Source of the DNA: Betaproteobacteria bacterium
GTDB taxonomy: Bacteria; Pseudomonadota; Gammaproteobacteria; Burkholderiales; Rhodocyclaceae
NCBI GenBank assembly: GCA_020621865.1
Contig: JAHRYW010000002.1
Coordinates: 12,778 to 76,777, forward strand
Reading direction: 5' to 3'
DNA length: 64,000 nt
The first letter of the stretch is position 1. Every line of letters begins with the position of its first letter. Positions 1-11,764 of the stretch are shown piece by piece. The notes under the pieces were generated by a model. It was not told where the DNA came from. It saw nothing but the letters and a program-made list of their open reading frames with translations, and did not search any database. The position numbers were made by a program, and so were the translations under genes.

Positions 1-106
1 TGAAACCCCTGCTTGTTATTTTTTATGCCGCCTTGTCGTTTTAATAGGTGGAGGGCAACCCTATTTCTAGCCTATCCAGGCAAAAAATCAAGGAGCAAAT
101 TCGGCC

Positions 107-907
107 TCAGATGCTGAGACGGCCGTCGGGCAAGGGATGGCTCAATTGCAGCCGGCTGATGGTCGGCAACAGGTTCAGGCGGGTGTCCTTCTTCAACTGC
201 TCGGCTCGGGCGCGCATCTCGTCGAGCGTGACATCGACCGGATTGCCGCCGGTCGCAAAGGCTATGGTGTTGCCGCTGTCGCACGACGGAAAGACCGCGA
301 CGCGCCCATCGAAGGCTGTCTTGATGCGTTCGACGCTGGCCTGGAAGCCCCGGTTGCGGCCGAGCAGGTTGATGCTGCAGATGCCCTTGTCGCTCAGCCG
401 TGCACGGCAAGCCTGGTAGAAGGGTTCGGTGTCGAGTACACCGGCCTTGGCATCGGGGTCGTAGCCATCGACCAGGATCAGGTCGAAACGGCGGTCGCCC
501 CCCAGCATGTAATCGGCGCCGCAGCCGATGACCACGTCGAGGCGAATCGGATCATCCGGCAGCTTGAAGTACTGACGGGCGACAAACTCGACCTGCGGGT
601 TGATCTCGACCACGGTAATCCGGCAATCCGGCAGGTAGCGGTAGATGAACTTGGCCAGCGAACCGGCGCCCAGACCGATCAGCAGCGCGCTGCGCGGCCA
701 CTGTTGCGGCGGGCGCAGCAGCAGGCCAGCCATCATCTCGCGGGTATAGGCCAGTTCCAGCGACCACGGCCGGGCGATGCGCATGGCGCCCTGGATCCAG
801 TCGGAGCCGAAGTGCAGGTTGCGCACACCGTCTTCTTCGCTGATATCGACGGAATGTTGGGGGGATTTCTTTGCGGGTCGCATGGCCGGGATGGGTGGCG
901 TCCCCAC
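107..907 (-). CDS. Spermidine synthase-like class I SAM-dependent methyltransferase-fold protein
   Basis: 266-aa ORF with SAM-fold motifs (ALLIGLGAGSLAKFIY, ITVVEINPQV, FDLILVDGYD) typical of SpeE-like proteins. Confidence 0.8.
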   Translation of the reverse strand: MGTPPIPAMRPAKKSPQHSVDISEEDGVRNLHFGSDWIQGAMRIARPWSLELAYTREMMAGLLLRPPQQWPRSALLIGLGAGSLAKFIYRYLPDCRITVVEINPQVEFVARQYFKLPDDPIRLDVVIGCGADYMLGGDRRFDLILVDGYDPDAKAGVLDTEPFYQACRARLSDKGICSINLLGRNRGFQASVERIKTAFDGRVAVFPSCDSGNTIAFATGGNPVDVTLDEMRARAEQLKKDTRLNLLPTISRLQLSHPLPDGRLSI

Positions 908-970
908 CCGGAATCGAACCAGGAACTGCTCCTTAGGAGGGAGCCGTTATATCCATTTAACTATGGAGAC
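899..970 (-). tRNA. tRNA-Arg(CCT)
   Basis: Reverse complement GTCTCCATAGTTAAATGGATATAACGGCTCCCTCCTAAGGAGC...GGTTCGATTCCGGGTGGGGACG folds as a cloverleaf; acceptor GTCTCCA/TGGGGAC, anticodon loop CTCCTAA. Confidence 0.9.
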
Positions 971-1096
971 GCTTAGGAGGCGGCATTGTACCGGGGCGGC
1001 CGGGCTTGCGATAGATGCGGCCGGTGCTGCGCCAAGCGGCTAAAATGCCGGTTCTGCCAACGCGGTGCCAAACCGGCGCTGCCCCCACCGTGTGCC

Positions 1097-3019
<1,923 letters not shown>

Positions 3020-3076
3020 TTGCTGATCTGCGGCGCCCGTCAGGTGCCGCCAGCGGCCTGATTGGCGCTAATTAGG

Positions 3077-3934
3077 TCAGGCTTCGGCCTGTCCGTCGGC
3101 CTCGCGGGCGGGCATCGGCTCCAGCCCCAGGCGTTGCCGGACGGTCTCCGGTGTAATGTTGAGCAGCTCGCCGATATCCTTGAAATCGTCGGGCAGGGCC
3201 GGGTCGTCCCAGCCGTGCGACGAGTGACGGGCCAGGCGGACGGCCAGCGTGGCGTTCTTGACGCGCAGCGAATCGGCATGGTCGTCGTCGATCAGTTTCT
3301 GCAGCAGTTCAGGCAGGTGCCAGACGCGGCATAGTTCGAGCTGGATTTCCTGGAAGGTGAAGCCCAGTGTCTGCTTCTGGGCATCAGCGCTGCGCATGTG
3401 CGGGTGCTGCTTCTGCAGGTCGAGGATGGCCAGCCCGAGTTTCGGGGCAGAGCACCAGATGAGAGTTTCGGCCAGGTCGTGGAGCAGGGCGGCGATGCGC
3501 ACCTCTTCCATGTTCACATCGTGGCGCCAGATCGCCCATTCCTGCGCATAATCGGCGGCGCGCTGGGCGCGGCGGACGATCTGCAGGACGCCGAGCAGGG
3601 CCTGGGGACCGGCTTCCTTGAGCTGATCCTCGATCGTGTACAGCTCCTGGAAACGGTTGAAGAAGGGCTCGATGCCGGCCATCATCACGGCGCTGGCGAT
3701 GGTCGTGATGTCGCGTTGCAGGGAGCGGCCGCGCATCGGCTGGATAAAGGCCAGCACGCGCACGGTCAGGATCGGGTCCTGGAGAATCAGGCGGGCCAGT
3801 TCGCGGACATCGACGCGGTCGAGGTCGGCCCGCATTTCATCAAGCCGTCGCTTGGTGACGCGCAGGACGGGCAGGCTGTTGCTGTTGAACAGCAAGGTCC
3901 AGGAATCGATGTCCGGCAGCGGATGGTCGAGCAT
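3077..3934 (-). CDS. HDOD domain-containing protein
   Basis: HDOD-like sequence (LPVLRVTKRRLDEM, ARLILQDPILTVRVLAFIQ, IAALLHDLAETLIW). Confidence 0.75.
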   Translation of the reverse strand: MLDHPLPDIDSWTLLFNSNSLPVLRVTKRRLDEMRADLDRVDVRELARLILQDPILTVRVLAFIQPMRGRSLQRDITTIASAVMMAGIEPFFNRFQELYTIEDQLKEAGPQALLGVLQIVRRAQRAADYAQEWAIWRHDVNMEEVRIAALLHDLAETLIWCSAPKLGLAILDLQKQHPHMRSADAQKQTLGFTFQEIQLELCRVWHLPELLQKLIDDDHADSLRVKNATLAVRLARHSSHGWDDPALPDDFKDIGELLNITPETVRQRLGLEPMPAREADGQAEA

Positions 3935-4058
3935 GTCGTGGTGGCCTTAGAAATGGGTGGTTGCCTGCGAGCAGGGGGCAGTTTAAGGGCGCCGTCCTCG
4001 CCGGGCAAGGGCGCCGGCATGCGATAATCCTGATCGCTCAAACATTTGATGACTCGCC

Positions 4059-4703
4059 ATGCAATACGCCATCGTTCCGGTTACGCCCTTCGAACAGAAT
4101 TGCACCGTTTTCTGGTGCGAAAACACCCGTCAGGCCGTGGTGATCGATCCGGGCGGCGACGTCGAGCGCATCGTGCGTTTGCTTGAGGATGAAAAGCTGA
4201 CACTGGCCAAGATTCTCGTCACCCACGGCCATATCGACCATGCCGGCGGCGTCGCTGCGCTCGCCGAGAAGACGGGCGTGACGACCATCGAGGGGCCGCA
4301 TGAAGAAGATCGTTTCTGGATCGAGGGCATGCCGCAGCAGAGCAAGATGTTCGGCTTTCCCAATGTGCGCAGCTTCGAGCCGACGCGCTGGCTGAAAGGC
4401 GGCGACAAGGTCAGTTTTGGCGAGGTGGAACTCGATGTGCTGTATTGCCCGGGTCATACGCCGGGACATGTCATTTTCTTTCACGCGCCGAGCCGGCTGG
4501 CGCAGGTTGGCGATGTGCTGTTCCAGGGCTCGATCGGCCGCACCGATTTTCCGCGTGGCGATTACGACACCTTGATCCATTCGATCAAGGAGCGTCTCTT
4601 CCCGCTCGGCGACGATGTCGATTTCATTCCCGGCCACGGGCCGATGTCGACCCTGGGCGAGGAACGCAAGTACAACCCCTTCCTGAGCGGCCGTTTCGGC
4701 TGA
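4059..4703 (+). CDS. MBL-fold metallo-hydrolase (glyoxalase II/YcbL-like)
   Basis: THGHIDHAGG, YCPGHTPGHV, GSIGRTDFP, FIPGHGP motifs. Confidence 0.9.
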   Translation: MQYAIVPVTPFEQNCTVFWCENTRQAVVIDPGGDVERIVRLLEDEKLTLAKILVTHGHIDHAGGVAALAEKTGVTTIEGPHEEDRFWIEGMPQQSKMFGFPNVRSFEPTRWLKGGDKVSFGEVELDVLYCPGHTPGHVIFFHAPSRLAQVGDVLFQGSIGRTDFPRGDYDTLIHSIKERLFPLGDDVDFIPGHGPMSTLGEERKYNPFLSGRFG

Positions 4704-5918
4704 TCAGGCCGTTGGGCGGATTTTTCCGGCCCAGTTGAGGGCGTCGAGTTGGGCGTCAAGGTAATCGCCACCGTCGATGCCCAGCGTCTTGAGGCGGAGG
4801 GTGGCCGTGCTCAGGTCATGCTTGTCCACCGCATCGATCGCCCCGAGCAGTTGCCCCAGGTTTCCTTCGTGCGCCAGCAGCGCCTTGGCGGAAACCTCCG
4901 GCAGTGGCAGCTGATGCAGGATTTCGGGCATCGGCATGCAAAGCAGGACGTCGAGCAGCGAGAAAGTGCCGACCATGAAGGCGATATCGCTATCGCTTTC
5001 GGGTGGCTCCGACTGCGGCAGCTTGCCGGCTAGCAGTTCGAGCAGGCGACCGCGGGCGGCAGCCTTCTGGAGCAGAGGATTCGGGTGCTGGCCATTGTTC
5101 GGGTCGGAGTACACCAGCAGTTGCAGCCAGCGCTGCAACTGGCGCCGGCCAAGCAGGTTGATCGCCTGCGTGAAACTGGTGATCGGGCTGGGGGGCGCAA
5201 TGGCCGCCGAATTGACCAGGCGCAGCAGGCTGTAGGACAGCTTTGGTTCTTCCCGGAAAATGGCATCCAGGGCACCGGTGTCGGCATCCTCGCAGATCAG
5301 GCCGAGCAATTTCAGCAATTTCATCCGCGTGATGTCGGGCCTGGGAGTGCCCGTTGGGCGGGTCAGCAGAAACTCGCCGGACGACAGGGTGCAGGCGTTG
5401 CTCAGCGCCCATTGACGGTCAACATGGGTATGGACGTCGGTGGCGATCACCGTGGTCCGACTGGCCATGCCGAGCAGGGTGTAAGGCGGTAGGCTGCGGG
5501 CGTGACTGGCGCCGATCAGCAGATAGTCCCAGGTGCCGGTGGCGGGTAGCTTGCTCTCCGGCGTAACGACCAGGGCGACTTTGTGTTGTGCCTGGCGCAA
5601 CGCAGCTTCGAGGCGCGCCAGCGCTTCGCCGTCCTGGTCGCCGCTGCGGGCCGAAAATACCGTGACCGAGCGCTCCATTGTCTGGGCCGCTTCACTGGCC
5701 TCGGGGAGGGCGGGAATGAACCACAGCATCCGCTTGTCGATGGCTTCGAATTGCGGCGAGGTGCGCAGGCGGGACAGCGCTTCAAGGCTGGCGCGGCCGG
5801 GGGCGAATTCGATGCGGAAGCCTGACCAGGCATCGTCCGCGCCGAGCAGCGGATGAACGAAAATAGGGTCCGAGCAGGGCATTGGCTGTTCTCTGATTGT
5901 TTCGCACAATGTTAGCAA
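4704..5918 (-). CDS. HDOD/EAL-type signalling protein (YuxH-like)
   Basis: N-terminal EAL-like remnant and C-terminal HDOD (SYSLLRLVNSAAIAPPSPITSFTQAINLLGRRQLQRWLQLLVY). Confidence 0.75.
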   Translation of the reverse strand: MLTLCETIREQPMPCSDPIFVHPLLGADDAWSGFRIEFAPGRASLEALSRLRTSPQFEAIDKRMLWFIPALPEASEAAQTMERSVTVFSARSGDQDGEALARLEAALRQAQHKVALVVTPESKLPATGTWDYLLIGASHARSLPPYTLLGMASRTTVIATDVHTHVDRQWALSNACTLSSGEFLLTRPTGTPRPDITRMKLLKLLGLICEDADTGALDAIFREEPKLSYSLLRLVNSAAIAPPSPITSFTQAINLLGRRQLQRWLQLLVYSDPNNGQHPNPLLQKAAARGRLLELLAGKLPQSEPPESDSDIAFMVGTFSLLDVLLCMPMPEILHQLPLPEVSAKALLAHEGNLGQLLGAIDAVDKHDLSTATLRLKTLGIDGGDYLDAQLDALNWAGKIRPTA

Positions 5919-5937
5919 ACTTGGGAGGCGCGCGTCT

Positions 5938-6615
5938 TTGAAAGATGATGAATTTGGCCGTTTTTTGCCACCGACCGTAGCATTTCCGGTTTCGCCGGCC
6001 GCACCGTCCTACTGGACTCGTGCCGCGGCTGAATTGTCGCGTCTGGATCCGTTGATGGCCGAGCTGGTCGAGCGCTATGCAGGCTTGTCGCTGGTCTCTC
6101 GCGGCGACCCCTTCGGAACCCTGGCGCGCTCCATCGTCGGGCAGCAAATTTCGGTCAAGGCAGCCGACGCAGTCTGGGCACGCTTTTCGGCGCAGGTCGG
6201 CGAAGTTTCGCCGGACTGCGTGCTGGGACTGGGCGAAGTGGGGTTGGTCGGCTGCGGTTTGTCGAAGCGCAAAATCGAATACCTCTGCGACCTGGCCGGC
6301 CATTTTTCCAGCGGCCGGCTCGATCCTCCGGCCTGGACAAGCCTTGATGACGAAGCGGTGATCGCCGAACTGACCGAAGTGCGCGGCATTGGCCGGTGGA
6401 CGGCGGAAATGTTCCTGATTTTCAACCAGATGCGGCCGGACGTCTTTCCGCTCGACGATATTGGCCTGCAACGCGCCGTGTCCGAGCGCTATCTTGCCGG
6501 TGAGAAGCCGTCGCGCCGGACCCTGGCCGCCTTTGGCGAACGTTGGCGTCCCTGGCGCTCGGTGGCGACCTGGTATTTGTGGCGCAGCCTCGATCCGCTG
6601 CCGGTGGAGTACTGA
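5938..6615 (+). CDS. DNA-3-methyladenine glycosylase II family (HhH-GPD)
   Basis: IVGQQISVKAADAVW, LTEVRGIGRWTAEMFLIF, DDIGLQRAV; N-terminus encoded by dispersed repeat copy 1. Confidence 0.85.
   Translation: MKDDEFGRFLPPTVAFPVSPAAPSYWTRAAAELSRLDPLMAELVERYAGLSLVSRGDPFGTLARSIVGQQISVKAADAVWARFSAQVGEVSPDCVLGLGEVGLVGCGLSKRKIEYLCDLAGHFSSGRLDPPAWTSLDDEAVIAELTEVRGIGRWTAEMFLIFNQMRPDVFPLDDIGLQRAVSERYLAGEKPSRRTLAAFGERWRPWRSVATWYLWRSLDPLPVEY
5951..5985 (+). repeat. Dispersed GACCGTAGCATTT repeat, copy 1
   Basis: aatttggccgttttttgccaccgaccgtagcattt; shares the core with 7 other loci. Confidence 0.85.
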
Positions 6616-6674
6616 AACGCAGAGCGTCTGACCTTTGAGGTAAAATGCGCGCCAATTCAGAAAACGAGCAGTCC

Positions 6675-7643
6675 ATGAAAACAAGTTTCCTCGACTTCGA
6701 ACAATCGATTGCCGATCTTGAAGCCAAGATCGAAGAGCTGCGCTTCGTGCAGGATGACTCCGCCGTCGATATCTCGGAAGAGATCGATCGCCTGGAAAAG
6801 AAAAGCGGCCAGCTGACCAAGGACATCTACGCCAAGCTGTCGCCATGGCAGATCTCCCAGGTCGCCCGCCACCCGCAGCGTCCGTATACGCTGGATTACC
6901 TGTCGCTGATCTTCACCGATTTTGAAGAACTGCACGGCGACCGCGCCTTTGCCGACGATCATGCCATCGTTGGCGGTCTGGCCCGTTTCAATGGCCAGCC
7001 GGTCATGGTCATCGGCCACCAGAAGGGCCGCGACACCAAGGAAAAGATCTACCGCAACTTCGGTATGCCGCGCCCGGAAGGCTATCGCAAGGCCCTGCGC
7101 CTGATGAAGCTGGCCGAGAAATTCGGCCTGCCGGTCATGACCTTCGTCGACACCCCGGGCGCCTACCCTGGCATCGACGCCGAGGAGCGCGGCCAGTCCG
7201 AAGCCATCGGCCGCAACCTGTACGTGATGGCCGAACTGAAGGTGCCGGTCATCGTCACCATCATCGGTGAGGGCGGCTCCGGCGGCGCGCTGGCCATCGC
7301 CGTCGGCGATACGGTGCAGATGCTGCAATATTCCACCTATTCCGTGATTTCGCCCGAAGGCTGTGCCTCCATCCTGTGGAAGAGCGCCGAAAAGGCGCCC
7401 GAGGCCGCCGAGACCATGGGCATCACCGCGCAGCGCCTGAAAACGCTGGGCCTGATCGACAAGATCGTCAGCGAACCGCTCGGCGGCGCTCATCGCGATC
7501 ACGCCGCGATGGCGCAGAATCTCAAGAAAGCCCTGCAGGAGGCGCTCAAGCAGCTTTCCGGGTTGTCGACGGCGGAACTGCTGGCGACGCGCTACGAGCG
7601 GCTGATGAGCTATGGCCGCTTCAAGGAACAGCCTGTCGCCTGA
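6675..7643 (+). CDS. accA: Acetyl-CoA carboxylase carboxyltransferase subunit alpha
   Basis: [23 protein letters not shown]...[38 protein letters not shown]. Confidence 0.97.
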   Translation: MKTSFLDFEQSIADLEAKIEELRFVQDDSAVDISEEIDRLEKKSGQLTKDIYAKLSPWQISQVARHPQRPYTLDYLSLIFTDFEELHGDRAFADDHAIVGGLARFNGQPVMVIGHQKGRDTKEKIYRNFGMPRPEGYRKALRLMKLAEKFGLPVMTFVDTPGAYPGIDAEERGQSEAIGRNLYVMAELKVPVIVTIIGEGGSGGALAIAVGDTVQMLQYSTYSVISPEGCASILWKSAEKAPEAAETMGITAQRLKTLGLIDKIVSEPLGGAHRDHAAMAQNLKKALQEALKQLSGLSTAELLATRYERLMSYGRFKEQPVA

Positions 7644-8583
7644 TCTGCCGGAGCGGGTCGGCGCCTTTCTCGTCGCCCGCCTGGGGCCGGACGAACGCCT
7701 GACGGTCGGGCTTTCCGGTGGTTGCGACTCGGTTGTCCTGCTCCATCTGCTGGCCAGGCTGGGTTACACCGCCCGCCTCGATGCCATCCACGTCCATCAC
7801 GGACTTTCTGCCAATGCCGATGCCTGGGCGCAGTTTTGTGCCGACTATTGCACCCGCCTGGGTATCCCGCTGAGCATTCGCCGGGTTGTGGTCGATCCGT
7901 CCCCGGGCTTGGGCTTGGAGGCAGCGGCCAGAGAGGCGCGCTATGCAGCCTTTGCCGAAACCGCCCGCGATTGTCTGCTGCTAGCCCAGCATCGGGGCGA
8001 TCAGGCTGAAACCGTCTTGTTCAACCTGCTGCGCGGCGCCGGTGTGACCGGCGCGGCCGGCATGCCCGCCGAACGCGCTTTCGGCAAGCTGCGCCTGCTT
8101 CGCCCGCTGCTCGATTGCTCCCGTGCCGACATCGAGGCTTACGCCGGCGAAGTCGGCCTCTCATGGGTCGATGACGAGAGCAATGCCGATACCTCGCTGA
8201 CCCGCAATTTTCTGCGCCATGAAGCGCTGGCGGCGCTCAATCAGCGCTTCCCGGCGGCCGAGGCGTCGTTGGCTCAGGCCGCCCGCCATTTCGGCGAAGC
8301 CGCCTGTTTACTCGACGACCTTGCGGTCATCGACTGGCAGCAAATCAGCGACAACGATGCGCTGCGCCTGTCGGCGCTGAAAACGCTGTCGCTGCCCCGG
8401 CTGAAGAATCTGCTGCGCTACCGCTTGCGCCAGTTGGGCTGGCAGGTTCCCGTCGCCAGTCGCCTCGAGGAATTCGCCCGCCAGTTGCAGTCCGCCGGGC
8501 CTGACCGGCACCCGGAACTGCGCTTGCCAGGGGGCAGAATGCGCGCGGCGCGCGGCCTGCTGCATTGGTTGCCGGAAAAATAA
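7612..8583 (+). CDS. tilS: tRNA(Ile)-lysidine synthetase
   Basis: PP-loop [45 protein letters not shown]; overlaps accA 3' end. Confidence 0.95.
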   Translation: MAASRNSLSPDLPERVGAFLVARLGPDERLTVGLSGGCDSVVLLHLLARLGYTARLDAIHVHHGLSANADAWAQFCADYCTRLGIPLSIRRVVVDPSPGLGLEAAAREARYAAFAETARDCLLLAQHRGDQAETVLFNLLRGAGVTGAAGMPAERAFGKLRLLRPLLDCSRADIEAYAGEVGLSWVDDESNADTSLTRNFLRHEALAALNQRFPAAEASLAQAARHFGEAACLLDDLAVIDWQQISDNDALRLSALKTLSLPRLKNLLRYRLRQLGWQVPVASRLEEFARQLQSAGPDRHPELRLPGGRMRAARGLLHWLPEK

Positions 8584-8661
8584 CAAAGTGTTACCAAGCG
8601 CCTTTCCGCGGCGATTGGCCTTCAGTTACAATCAACAGATTATTTATTCCAAAAACAGGCC

Positions 8662-9540
8662 ATGATTACTGGATCCATTGTCGCCATCGTTACGCCCATG
8701 CACGAGGATGGCAGTCTCGATTTGAATTCCCTGCGCAGCCTGGTCGATTTCCATGTGCGCGAAGGCACGGACGCCATCGTGGTCGTCGGTACGACCGGCG
8801 AATCGCCGACGGTCAATGTCGAGGAACATTGTGAACTGATCAAGGTGACGGTCGACCATGCGGCCGGCCGCATTCCCGTCATCGCCGGCACCGGCGCCAA
8901 TTCGACGGCAGAAGCCATCGAACTGACCGAATTCGCCAAGAAGGCCGGCGCCGACATGGCCCTGTCGGTCGTCCCCTACTACAACAAGCCGACCCAGGAA
9001 GGCCTCTATCGCCACTTCAAGGCGATTGCCGAAGCCGTTGAGTTGCCGGTGCTGCTCTACAACGTGCCGGGCCGTACCGTCGCCGACATGGCCAACGACA
9101 CCATTCTGCGTCTGGCCGAAGTGCCGGGCATCGTCGGCGTCAAGGACGCAACCGGCAACTTCGACCGCGCCTGCGACCTGATCGCCCGCGCACCGAAGGA
9201 TTTCGCCCTGTACAGCGGCGACGACATGAGCTGCGTGTCGACGATCATGATGGGCTTCCACGGCAACATCTCGGTGACCGCCAACGTCGCACCGCGCCTG
9301 ATGCACGAAATGTGCGTTGCGGCTGCAGCCGGCAATGTCGCCCGCGCCCGCGAAATCCAGTTCAAGCTGCTCGGTTTGCATCGCGACCTGTTCTGCGAAG
9401 CCAACCCGATTCCGGTCAAGTGGGCTGTGCACAAGATGGGCCTGATGCCCAATGGCATCCGCCTGCCGCTGACCACCTTGTCGGAAGCCAACCAGGCTCG
9501 CGTACTCGCCGCCATGCGCCAGGCCGGCGTGATCGCCTGA
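8662..9540 (+). CDS. dapA: 4-hydroxy-tetrahydrodipicolinate synthase
   Basis: [20 protein letters not shown]...[10 protein letters not shown]...[19 protein letters not shown]...LYNVPGRT. Confidence 0.97.
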   Translation: MITGSIVAIVTPMHEDGSLDLNSLRSLVDFHVREGTDAIVVVGTTGESPTVNVEEHCELIKVTVDHAAGRIPVIAGTGANSTAEAIELTEFAKKAGADMALSVVPYYNKPTQEGLYRHFKAIAEAVELPVLLYNVPGRTVADMANDTILRLAEVPGIVGVKDATGNFDRACDLIARAPKDFALYSGDDMSCVSTIMMGFHGNISVTANVAPRLMHEMCVAAAAGNVARAREIQFKLLGLHRDLFCEANPIPVKWAVHKMGLMPNGIRLPLTTLSEANQARVLAAMRQAGVIA

Positions 9541-9554
9541 CGGAGTAACGAAAG

Positions 9555-10682
9555 ATGAATCGTCGGCTTTCCGGCCTTACCCTCTCCCTGCTCGCGGTCG
9601 CGCTGGCAGGGTGCAGCATGCTCCCTGATTCCCGCAAGATCGAGTACAAGTCGGCCGGCAAGGCGCCGACCCTGGAAGTTCCTCCAGACCTGTCGCAAAT
9701 CACTCGCGACGATCGCTATCTGGTCCCTGATTCCGCAGGCAAGGGTAGCGCTACCTACTCCGCTTACAGCGCAGACCGTTCGCCGAATTCCCAGGCACAG
9801 AACTCGACGGTTCTGCCGCAGATTGACAAGGTCCGTGTCGAGCGTTCAGGTAACCAGCGCTGGCTGGTCGTGACGGCTCCCGCCGACAAGCTCTGGGATA
9901 CGGTCAAGGAATTCTGGCAGGAAACCGGCTTCATCATCGCCATCGAACGTCCGGAAGCCGGCGTGATGGAAACCGACTGGGCAGAAAACCGCGCCAAGCT
10001 CGGCAACGACATTATTCGCAGTACGCTCGGTCGCTTGCTCGACTCGCTCTATTCGACCGGTGAGCGCGACAAGTTCCGGACCCGTTTCGAACCTGGGGCA
10101 ACGCCGGGAACGACCGACGTATTCATCAGCCATCGTGCCATGGAAGAGGTTTACACCTCGGCTGCCAAGGATGAAACTCGCTGGCAACCCCGACCTCCCG
10201 ACCCGGAACTGGAAGCGGAAATGCTGCGCCGCCTGATGGTTCGCTTCGGTTCGGAGGAAAAGCGGGCTGAGGCTTCTCTGGCCACCGCCAAGGCTGAGCC
10301 GCGTGCGAAGCTGGCCAAATCGGACGATGGTGCCGGCACCCTAGAGGTTTATGAGCGTTTCGACCGCGCCTGGCGCCGTGTTGGCCTGGCGCTTGATCGC
10401 GTCGGGTTCACTGTCGAAGACCGCGATCGGACCAGGGGGCTGTACTTTGTCCGCTATGTCGATCCGGAAGTGGATAACACCAAGAAGGACGATGGCTGGC
10501 TATCCAAGCTGGCTTTCTGGAAGGGTTCTGAACCTCCGCCTAGTTCCAAGGTGCAGTACCGAATCCACGTTAGCGATGCGGGGCAGCAGAGTGTTGTTCA
10601 GGTGCTATCGAATGAAGGTGGCACCGACAAATCGGAAACTTCGAAGAAAATTCTTGCCCTGTTGCTGCAGCAGCTGCAATAA
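9555..10682 (+). CDS. bamC: Outer membrane protein assembly factor BamC (NlpB)
   Basis: Lipoprotein signal (LAGCSMLPD), two BamC-like domains, downstream of dapA as is common. Confidence 0.9.
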   Translation: MNRRLSGLTLSLLAVALAGCSMLPDSRKIEYKSAGKAPTLEVPPDLSQITRDDRYLVPDSAGKGSATYSAYSADRSPNSQAQNSTVLPQIDKVRVERSGNQRWLVVTAPADKLWDTVKEFWQETGFIIAIERPEAGVMETDWAENRAKLGNDIIRSTLGRLLDSLYSTGERDKFRTRFEPGATPGTTDVFISHRAMEEVYTSAAKDETRWQPRPPDPELEAEMLRRLMVRFGSEEKRAEASLATAKAEPRAKLAKSDDGAGTLEVYERFDRAWRRVGLALDRVGFTVEDRDRTRGLYFVRYVDPEVDNTKKDDGWLSKLAFWKGSEPPPSSKVQYRIHVSDAGQQSVVQVLSNEGGTDKSETSKKILALLLQQLQ

Positions 10683-10717
10683 CAAACATCGCTGTTCCGG
10701 TTCATCCGGATGCGTTG

Positions 10718-10746
10718 AAAAAAGCCCGGTTGCTCCGGGCTTTTTT
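10718..10746 (+). terminator. Intrinsic terminator after bamC
   Basis: AAAAAAGCCCGGTTGCTCCGGGCTTTTTT. Confidence 0.9.
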
Positions 10747-10811
10747 ACGACTTGTCGCAGGAAAAGGCAGGAAGGATTGCCTGGATGCCTCGGTTTTCTG
10801 GATACGACAGG

Positions 10812-10847
10812 CAATAAAAAACGGGGCCGAAGCCCCGTTTTTTATTG
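10812..10847. terminator. Bidirectional intrinsic terminator
   Basis: CAATAAAAAACGGGGCCGAAGCCCCGTTTTTTATTG, near-perfect inverted repeat with A/T tracts on both sides. Confidence 0.9.
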
Positions 10848-10859
10848 AAAAAAGAAGAA

Positions 10860-11102
10860 TTACTTCTTTTCTTCAGCAGCCGGGGCGGCAGCCGGAGCAG
10901 CGGCTTCAGCCGGCTTGGCAGCGTCAGCAGCCGGGGCAGCAGCCGGAGCAGCAGCTTCAGCCGGCTTGGCTTCAGCCGGGGCAGCAGCCGGGGCCGGAGC
11001 AGCAGCAGGAGCCGGAGCGGCCGGAGCAGCGGCTTCTTCCTTCTTGCCGCAAGCGGTCAGGGCAACAGCGAGGAGAGCAGCAACGAGGATAGACTTATTC
11101 AT
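10860..11102 (-). CDS. Small Ala/Pro-rich lipoprotein
   Basis: MNKSILVAALLAVALTACGKKEEAAAP... lipobox LTAC and tandem PAEAAAPAAAPAA-type repeats. Confidence 0.7.
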   Translation of the reverse strand: MNKSILVAALLAVALTACGKKEEAAAPAAPAPAAAPAPAAAPAEAKPAEAAAPAAAPAADAAKPAEAAAPAAAPAAEEKK

Positions 11103-11237
11103 GGAGTTTCCTTATCGATAAGAGCCAACAAAATTCAAATTTATCGGAGATCAGGAGCTACCCGATCAGCCTGCAATTATATCAATAATTTCCTGCTGTT
11201 GGTGCCAATTGCTGCATTGCGGAATGGCAGTTGGCTA

Positions 11238-11714
11238 TCAGAGTCCAAGCGTGCTCATGCCTATATCTTCGCCGCCTTCAGCCCATATTTCGCGAAAGCG
11301 GGTCAGATAAGGGCGCAGTTCGTCGGCTTCGTCGATCAACAATTTGCTGCGGGGTAGATCACGCTCAAATCGGATCAATGCATGCTTGTCGTCAACAATA
11401 AACATGTTGTCCCGCAAATGTGCCAGTTGAGCAGGAGTCTCCCGTGCCTTGGCGAGGTGGCTGTAGGCAGTCAGAAGCTGTTGAAGCTTCGGGTGCTGTT
11501 GTCGGGTGGGGGCCGCATTGCGCACGGCTATTCTCAGGGCGTCGTCGTGGCCGGTCTGCAGGATGCGCTTGAAGGAAAGCAGCCGGTTGGGGGATTCGAG
11601 TTTCAGGGCGACTAGATCTTCGTCATAGATGCAGATTGTCTGGCAGGCAATGGCCAGCAGACGGTCTACTGCCGTCTGGTAATCCGCCCACGAGGTAATT
11701 AGTTCCCGAGCCAT
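11238..11714 (-). CDS. Hypothetical protein
   Basis: 158-aa ORF with plausible start; no family recognised. Confidence 0.6.
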   Translation of the reverse strand: MARELITSWADYQTAVDRLLAIACQTICIYDEDLVALKLESPNRLLSFKRILQTGHDDALRIAVRNAAPTRQQHPKLQQLLTAYSHLAKARETPAQLAHLRDNMFIVDDKHALIRFERDLPRSKLLIDEADELRPYLTRFREIWAEGGEDIGMSTLGL

Positions 11715-11764
11715 GGTGTTTAGTGTAACCGATTGATAGAATTCGCGCTTTTTCGGAGTTGATC

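Noticed and set aside
10870-11035. Tandem repeats considered as a CRISPR array or satellite
   Set aside because: They encode an in-frame lipoprotein with Ala/Pro repeats; no constant repeat/spacer structure.
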